IMG/VR virus record: IMGVR_UViG_3300046519_000281
Coordinates: 1 to 23,470 of that record
Reading direction: 5' to 3' (one strand)
Source: a virus
Length of the DNA stretch: 23,470 nucleotides
This document shows positions 19,604-23,470 of the stretch, in pieces; within the stretch, counting starts at the first letter, position 1; every line of letters starts with the position of its first letter. The notes under the pieces were generated by a model that saw nothing but the letters and a program-made list of their open reading frames with translations, was not told the DNA's origin and ran no database searches. A program made the translations under genes and the position numbers.

Positions 19604-20532
19604 TACGCGCCCGCTCCGCCGTTCTCCATACCCTCGATACCAGAGGCGGCGGCGCGGGCCTTCGCCTCCTCCTCCGCACGCTTGGCTGCCTCGATGCCTT
19701 TCTGATAAATCGCGTCGAGGTCGTCGGTGCTTGTGGTCGTGACGTTCGCCTCGATGGTCTGCTCGACTTGGTCGCGCCAGCCAATCAGATTCTTCGTCGC
19801 GAGCGAGGCAAAGCGCGAGTCATATACACCCGCAATGCCGCCCTCAATCAGCAAACTTTCCTGCAGGTCTTTGGCTCGCGCGTAGGCGTAAGAAAAGTCC
19901 GGGTGCTTCAGGCGGGGGCCATCCGGTGTATCGACCGTCGCCGTCGCCCAATCGTGCAGCGTTTGGCGGGTCACGTCGATGCTGTCGGCAAAGCGGGTCA
20001 GGGTCGGGAAGGTGTTGACGACTTTGACCATTTCGGTACGCGTGCCGCCCTCGGCCTTGGCATCGGGCACGACGACCGCCTCAGTGCGCTCTACCTCGAT
20101 GCGGAAGTACTGGATAAGGCGTTGGCAATACTCGTCGCGGTAGACAGTTGGGCGGCCGAACGGCTTTTCTTCTGGCGTGGCGCTCGTTGCCGGCTCTACA
20201 GGCGGCTTGTCTGCCTTGGGTGCGGCCTTACCCTTGGGCGGGGTCTTGGCGGCCTTTTTGGCGGGCGGCGTGGCCGTGCGCGCGCCTTTCGGTGCGAGCT
20301 TGTCGGTGACAGCCTTGCGCGCGGGTTTAGCGGCGGGCTTGCGCGACTCTTTGCGCGCGGGCTTGCCCGGCTCGTGAATCGTCACCCCGTCAGCGGAATG
20401 AACCACAACCGTCTTGCCCTCTTTGCGCGCGCGCTCGATGGCCTGATGTTGTGCGGTCGTTTTGCCTGCGCGCCGCCCGGATTGAGTGACGGTTTCCGGC
20501 CCGGTTGCGGGCGCTTTCTTGCGTGTTGCCAT
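19603..20532 (-). CDS. terS: Terminase small subunit-like protein with basic N-terminal tail
   Basis: A 309-residue protein from ATG 20532 with GAGG just upstream. Residues 122-245 contain FGRPTVYRDEYCQRLIQYF, TLTRFADSIDVTRQTLHDWAT (a helix-turn-helix), SYAYARAKDLQESLLIEGG and NLIGWRDQVEQ. This is the layout of phage small-terminase proteins that select packaging DNA. It is placed immediately upstream of TerL. Unusually, the first 120 residues are a Lys/Ala/Pro-rich, histone H1-like segment (PARKAVTDKLAPKG, PAKKAAKTPPKGKAAPK), making it about twice the usual length. The tail may bind DNA non-specifically. The end is an acidic/alanine helix. The TerS call is from motif and position. Confidence 0.8.
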   Translation of the reverse strand: MATRKKAPATGPETVTQSGRRAGKTTAQHQAIERARKEGKTVVVHSADGVTIHEPGKPARKESRKPAAKPARKAVTDKLAPKGARTATPPAKKAAKTPPKGKAAPKADKPPVEPATSATPEEKPFGRPTVYRDEYCQRLIQYFRIEVERTEAVVVPDAKAEGGTRTEMVKVVNTFPTLTRFADSIDVTRQTLHDWATATVDTPDGPRLKHPDFSYAYARAKDLQESLLIEGGIAGVYDSRFASLATKNLIGWRDQVEQTIEANVTTTSTDDLDAIYQKGIEAAKRAEEEAKARAAASGIEGMENGGAGA

Positions 20533-20553
20533 TTCCTCGTTTCCCGGTTGGGG

Positions 20554-21303
20554 TTAGAAAGCCATCTTTTGCTGTGCGTGGCGCTCAGAGAGGTACGGGA
20601 TAGAGGGCATGCGGCCCGCTTTCACGTCCTCGATGTACGCCTCGACGGATTGGAAGTGCCGCAACTTGTCGCGGATCGGCTCGGACAGTGCGGATAGCTG
20701 CTCTACGGCGGCGAGGACCGGGGCGCTGCCCTGCAGGTCGTCGAATCCGAATTTCTCGCGCATCACGGCGATGGCGGAGTCCACGCGCTCAACGGCAGTG
20801 AGCATGCGTTTGTATTCGCTCGCGACCGGGTGCGCCTGTTCGGTGTATTTCACGATGGCAGTCGTCAGAATCGAGGCGATGCCCTGCCCTATGTCCTCGA
20901 TGCCGCGCGCCATTGCGTGCTCGTGCGCGACGCGTGCGTTCTCGTCGATGTGCGGCGAGAGGCCAAGCAGGAAGTCGACCGAGCAGCGATAGGCGCGCGC
21001 GCAATCCATCAGGAACCGGTAATCGTCGGGCGTCTTGCGCTTGCCGGATTCGATCAGGCATAGCTGCGTGCTGTTCGCGTAACCCATCTTTTGCGCGGCC
21101 TCGACGGCAGTCAGCCCGGCCATCACGCGCGCGGCAATCAGGTTGTAGCGCAGGCGTTCGAGATCTTCCGGCTTGCGCGGGTCACGCTTGAAGCGCTGCA
21201 GTGCCTCGCGCACGAGCTTGTCGCGCTGGCCGTCCGTCATTTCCGGTTTCGCGCGGCGCGCGCTCGTGCCGTATCCCTTGGGGAGGTTTTTCGAAACTTT
21301 CAT
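20554..21303 (-). CDS. XRE-family transcriptional regulator
   Basis: A 249-residue protein from ATG 21303, whose ATG overlaps the preceding stop as ATGA; longer versions upstream would run through the DUF1367 gene in another frame and look like noise. Residues 55-115 form an XRE-type helix-turn-helix (RVMAGLTAVEAAQKMGYAN, STQLCLIESGKRKTPD) followed by ARAYRCSVDFLLGLSP, the typical end of the domain. The C-terminal 130 residues are helical (IASILTTAIVKYTEQAHPVA, RMLTAVERVDSAIAVM) with no LexA-type protease signature, so it is not an SOS-cleavable CI. It may regulate packaging or late genes, or bind the ATAGA/TCTAT operators; this cannot be decided here. Confidence 0.8.
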   Translation of the reverse strand: MKVSKNLPKGYGTSARRAKPEMTDGQRDKLVREALQRFKRDPRKPEDLERLRYNLIAARVMAGLTAVEAAQKMGYANSTQLCLIESGKRKTPDDYRFLMDCARAYRCSVDFLLGLSPHIDENARVAHEHAMARGIEDIGQGIASILTTAIVKYTEQAHPVASEYKRMLTAVERVDSAIAVMREKFGFDDLQGSAPVLAAVEQLSALSEPIRDKLRHFQSVEAYIEDVKAGRMPSIPYLSERHAQQKMAF

Positions 21304-21761
21304 GAGCAGAATCCCAATACTCGGTTGATGACTTGGTCGAGGTCCGCGCGCGTGTAGCGCGTGAGCACGTTTTGCAGGAGCACGTTCGCGACGCTGCTGT
21401 AAAGCCGCTCGAACTCGTCTTGCTTCATGGAGGAAAAGCTGATGCTTTTGGCGCGCAGGCGTACCGTGCCGTGCAGGTTGGTCGTGACGACGTAATGCCC
21501 CGCGGCGATGGTCACGTCCTCGCGAAAGTGCTCGAAATCCTTTTGAACCTCGAAGCCCTTGTATTCCTGCACGGCCGGCTCCCATGCCTCAAAGCCGAGC
21601 GTGAGCAGCGCGAAAAACTTGCGGTGAAAGCGCGGATTGCGCACCTGCTTGACCTCGCAGCGCAGCAGCGAATCGGTCGCGTAGCGCTTGAGCAGGTCCG
21701 CCTGTGCCTCGTCGAGCGGGCGCAGCGTGCCGTCGACGGCTTTCGTGAGCAGGATTTCCAT
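21300..21761 (-). CDS. DUF1367 family phage protein
   Basis: A 153-residue protein from ATG 21761. The hallmark of DUF1367, RNPRFHRKFFALLTLGF (residues 41-57), is intact, preceded by LTKAVDGTLRPLDEAQADLLKR and followed by a strand-rich part (AAGHYVVTTNLHGTVRLRAKS) and a C-terminal helix. This family is found in recombination or early regions of many lambdoid and related phages; a DNA-related role is generally supposed, but no activity is established to my knowledge. It lies between a DUF1064 nuclease-like gene and the XRE regulator and shares the leftward transcription of both. Confidence 0.8.
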   Translation of the reverse strand: MEILLTKAVDGTLRPLDEAQADLLKRYATDSLLRCEVKQVRNPRFHRKFFALLTLGFEAWEPAVQEYKGFEVQKDFEHFREDVTIAAGHYVVTTNLHGTVRLRAKSISFSSMKQDEFERLYSSVANVLLQNVLTRYTRADLDQVINRVLGFCS

Positions 21762-21774
21762 TGCGTGATGGCTT

Positions 21775-22251
21775 TTAGCTTTCTTGAATGACGACGCCGT
21801 ACTTGTCGGCGACCCAATGCTTTTTCAGGCGGTACTCGCGCGTCTGGAACCCCTTGCAGTCCTCGACGATCTTTTTCCCGGTTGCGACCTCGACATAGAC
21901 GAAGTCGGCGACGTACTTCTTTGCGCGCGTCTTGCGCTTCTCACCAAGGTCCGCGGCCTCAGCGAGCACAAACGGCACTTGCAATTGCAGGTCGCGGATC
22001 ACGCCCGCGTGTTCCATGCGGCGCAGTTCCTGATAGCGCGCCGCCTCGCGCTTGCTGTCGAACTTGATCGTTCCGACGTAGGTCGGCTCGTTGTTGTATT
22101 TGCCGCGGCGCTTAGGGACCGCATCGTGCGCGGGCGCGGGCGTTGCGTCGCCCTTTAGCGCGCCGCCCTTGTTCGCCAGATAGGCCGAAAGCTGCGCCTC
22201 ACTCCAGCGCACGACGTTTTTCGAACCGCCCTTTTTGCCGCCGCGCTTCAT
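21775..22251 (-). CDS. DUF1064 PD-(D/E)XK-like nuclease
   Basis: A 158-residue protein from ATG 22251, overlapping the BRO gene stop. After a basic N-terminus it shows the DUF1064 pattern: GKYNNEPTYVGTIKFDSKREAARYQEL (50-76, with the conserved FDSKxEAxRYxEL), LQLQVPF (88-94), YVADFVYVE (113-121) and KIVEDCKG (127-134). D116 and the E130/D131...K133 group resemble the D...(D/E)xK catalytic core of restriction-like nucleases, and the family is commonly described as an endonuclease or resolvase-like phage protein. It is complete. A role in recombination or resolving branched DNA before packaging is plausible, as inference. Confidence 0.8.
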   Translation of the reverse strand: MKRGGKKGGSKNVVRWSEAQLSAYLANKGGALKGDATPAPAHDAVPKRRGKYNNEPTYVGTIKFDSKREAARYQELRRMEHAGVIRDLQLQVPFVLAEAADLGEKRKTRAKKYVADFVYVEVATGKKIVEDCKGFQTREYRLKKHWVADKYGVVIQES

Positions 22252-22994
22252 TGCGCCGCCGCGTATCGACGCTGCAGGAACACTTGTCCGCGGCCGGTCA
22301 CGCGCGTCGTGAAGGTCGGGCTTACGGTGCCGTCGGTGCGCTCGCGCGTGCCCTCGATGACCTTGAAATAGCCGCGATCCATGTACGCCTGATACGGCAG
22401 GTTGTTGTCCATCAGAATGGAGTCGTCGCGCAGGCGCGCCATTAGGCGATTGCGGCCCCACTTGAGCAGGCGGGCCATCGCGCCGAAGTCGATGGCCTCA
22501 GTCATGTCGCGCACGGTGCGCGCGAACTCGACGGCCGGCGCTTGTTGCTCGATGACGGCCGCCTGCTCTTTCACCTCGCCTTCGAGCGCAAGGCGCTTCT
22601 CGAACTGATCGGCCCATGCGCGCGCCGCCTCCGCAGGGTTCGAAAAGTCAGGCAGCGCGGGCGCGGCCGGCGCGGTGCTGTATGCGCCCGTCTTGCGGAT
22701 CGCCGGCAGCACTTCGCCGACCACCCATTCCTCGAACCGCTCGGCGGCCGGCAGCTTGGAGCGCATCACGAGGCGGTACACGTCGCGCTCAGGAATGAGC
22801 GTCATTTCCTGCTCGCCGCCCGGCGTAGGGAGGTAACGTTTCGTTATCCCCTTGCAGTGGTCAGAAATGGCCTTGCTCGTGTTGCTATAGCCGAGCGTGG
22901 CGGCCACATCGCGCGCCACAAACCACGGCTCGCCCTCGATGGCGACTACGCGCACGGATTCCATGCCAAACGAAAACGGGACTATCTGCGTCAT
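22248..22994 (-). CDS. BRO-N / ANT (KilA-C) phage antirepressor-like protein
   Basis: A 248-residue protein from ATG 22994 (GGGTG upstream). Residues 1-105 are a BRO-N domain: IVPFSFGMESVRVVAIEGEPWFVARDVAATLGYSN (split by strands), then ISDHCKG, LIPERDVYRLVMRSKLPAAERFEEWV and VLPAIRKTGAY. A linker with a coiled helix (FEKRLALEGEVKEQAAVIEQQ) leads to a C-terminal ANT/KilA-C domain (DFGAMARLLKWGRNRLMARLRDD, then NLPYQAYMDRGYFKV and RVTGRGQVFLQRRY). Such two-domain proteins act as antirepressors or DNA-binding regulators in temperate phages. It is placed early in the leftward operon and could oppose the XRE or Cro-like repressors. The domain call is strong, the target unknown. Confidence 0.88.
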   Translation of the reverse strand: MTQIVPFSFGMESVRVVAIEGEPWFVARDVAATLGYSNTSKAISDHCKGITKRYLPTPGGEQEMTLIPERDVYRLVMRSKLPAAERFEEWVVGEVLPAIRKTGAYSTAPAAPALPDFSNPAEAARAWADQFEKRLALEGEVKEQAAVIEQQAPAVEFARTVRDMTEAIDFGAMARLLKWGRNRLMARLRDDSILMDNNLPYQAYMDRGYFKVIEGTRERTDGTVSPTFTTRVTGRGQVFLQRRYAAAQ

Positions 22995-23224
22995 TCGAGC
23001 ACCCAAGGTTTGATCCAGTAGGTCCAGACGCCGAAGACCCATGCGCCCGTGTAGAACACGGACAGCGCCAACATGCCCCATTGGCTTTTCAGGTAGGTCG
23101 CGCGCAACCAGAACGGTTGACCCAGTAGCCCGACGATGCAGGCCCACTTTTGCGCGACCACACTGCCCATTTGCGTCAGCCAGATAGCGAGCGCGCCCGA
23201 TATCAAGATCACCGCCTGAGTCAT
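22991..23224 (-). CDS. Small membrane protein
   Basis: A 77-residue protein from ATG 23224, with GGGG in the stretch upstream; a TTG six bases earlier would add two residues. Two or three hydrophobic stretches are visible: ILISGALAIWLTQMGSVV (about 5-22), KWACIVGLLGQPFWL (about 26-40) and LALSVFYTGAWVFGVWTYW (about 52-70), with several tryptophans. The family is unknown to me but similar small tryptophan-rich membrane proteins occur in phages. It is the first gene of the leftward unit behind the operator at 23239-23283, and its stop overlaps the BRO gene start. Confidence 0.7.
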   Translation of the reverse strand: MTQAVILISGALAIWLTQMGSVVAQKWACIVGLLGQPFWLRATYLKSQWGMLALSVFYTGAWVFGVWTYWIKPWVLE

Positions 23225-23238
23225 TCGCAAGTCCCCGA

Positions 23239-23283
23239 AAAGAAACGTCTATTTCCTGTCGGGGATTATATAGATACTTCTAT
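23239..23283 (-). promoter_or_regulatory. Promoter with two operators in front of the leftward operon
   Basis: ATAGA-TACT-TCTAT (23270-23283) is a perfect five-base palindrome with four-base spacer. A second, AAAGA-AACG-TCTAT (23239-23252), lies 31 bases away, three helical turns. On the minus strand a consensus -10 TATAAT (23270-23265) abuts the first operator, while no good -35 is seen. The second operator lies inside a larger inverted repeat CCCCGA/TCGGGG (23233-23238 with 23259-23264). A repressor bound here would block initiation of the operon that starts at 23224. Confidence 0.65.
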
Positions 23284-23284
23284 T

Positions 23285-23470
23285 TCAAAGGGCGAATTTT
23301 TTGCTTAGGAGAATGAGAATTTCAGCGCCCCGTGTTGTAGAAACGCCGCTTTTGGCGAGCACCATTGCCGCGTCGTCTTTCGGATGCGAGCAGAGCACGT
23401 CAGTCAGCGCAGACTCAAGCGCAGCAAGGCGTTTGCGCTGTTCGTCGGCAGCATTGGTATTGAGCAAACG
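23285..23470 (-). CDS. Partial hypothetical protein (start beyond right edge)
   Basis: The reverse strand is open from the right edge to TGA 23287-23285, giving at least 60 residues. The visible part is helical (DEQRKRLAALESALTDVLCSH) followed by DDAAMVLAKSGVSTTRGAEILILLSKKFAL. A TTG at 23467 is in frame, but the frame is still open upstream, so the true start is probably outside the window. No family is recognised. The gene ends two bases before the operator at 23270-23283, which makes that operator the border between two leftward units. Confidence 0.45.
   Translation of the reverse strand, partial: RLLNTNAADEQRKRLAALESALTDVLCSHPKDDAAMVLAKSGVSTTRGAEILILLSKKFAL

Noticed and set aside
20554-21585. 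A longer N-terminal version of the XRE regulator
   Set aside because: The extra 94 residues overlap the DUF1367 gene in another frame and look like noise. ATG 21303 has the ATGA overlap used throughout the operon.

Overview
The window is a densely packed, GC-rich piece of a tailed bacteriophage or prophage. It carries terminase large and small subunits, baseplate-type tail genes, a dUTPase, a BRO/Ant antirepressor-like protein, NinX-family proteins and many small phage families, most joined by ATGA or GTGA stop/start overlaps. A high-GC host in the Burkholderiaceae is the best guess from base composition and protein style; this is inference. The gp25-like/J-like gene pair suggests a contractile (myovirus) tail. 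No integrase, tRNA or host gene is visible, so lytic phage versus prophage cannot be settled here.

Layout: (1) positions 1-1588, leftward: gp25-like gene and a baseplate J-like gene running off the left edge. (2) 1648-1698: divergent control region. (3) 1727-6736, rightward: small early/accessory genes including dUTPase; two proteins end in beta-clamp-like pentapeptides. (4) 6737-about 7190: about 450 bases without a credible gene but full of hairpins. (5) 7248-12512, rightward: long operon with a DUF551 protein, a zinc-finger phage protein, a SpoT/MESH1-like alarmone hydrolase, DUF1643, two tandem NinX/DUF2591 genes and two lipoproteins, closed by a terminator at 12537. (6) 12570-12758, leftward: tiny Cro/XRE-type regulator. 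(7) 12765-12821: divergent operator/promoter region. (8) 12828-13743: about 915 bases without a credible gene, best read as one large structured non-coding RNA with its own promoter and an intrinsic terminator. (9) 13762-14139: one rightward gene. (10) 14124-23224, leftward: membrane proteins, DUF3307, Gp49-like protein, TerL, TerS, XRE regulator, DUF1367, DUF1064 nuclease-like and BRO/Ant genes. (11) 23239-23283: a second copy of the operator seen at 1651, in front of this leftward operon; a further leftward gene enters from the right edge.

The most striking element is the RNA at 12828-13743. Two homologous domains inside it (12943-13067 and 13199-13302) differ at several helix positions, yet every change preserves pairing, including three double compensatory changes. 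The predicted transcription start falls on the first base of the first long stem, and the transcript would end at a textbook terminator. The promoter overlaps operators facing a divergent miniature repressor gene, and related operators recur at 1651, 23239 and 23270. Together this suggests a regulated phage RNA of the size of the giant ornate phage RNAs (GOLLD, ROOL), whose family I do not recognise. A second structured stretch at 6737-7190 may be a companion RNA.
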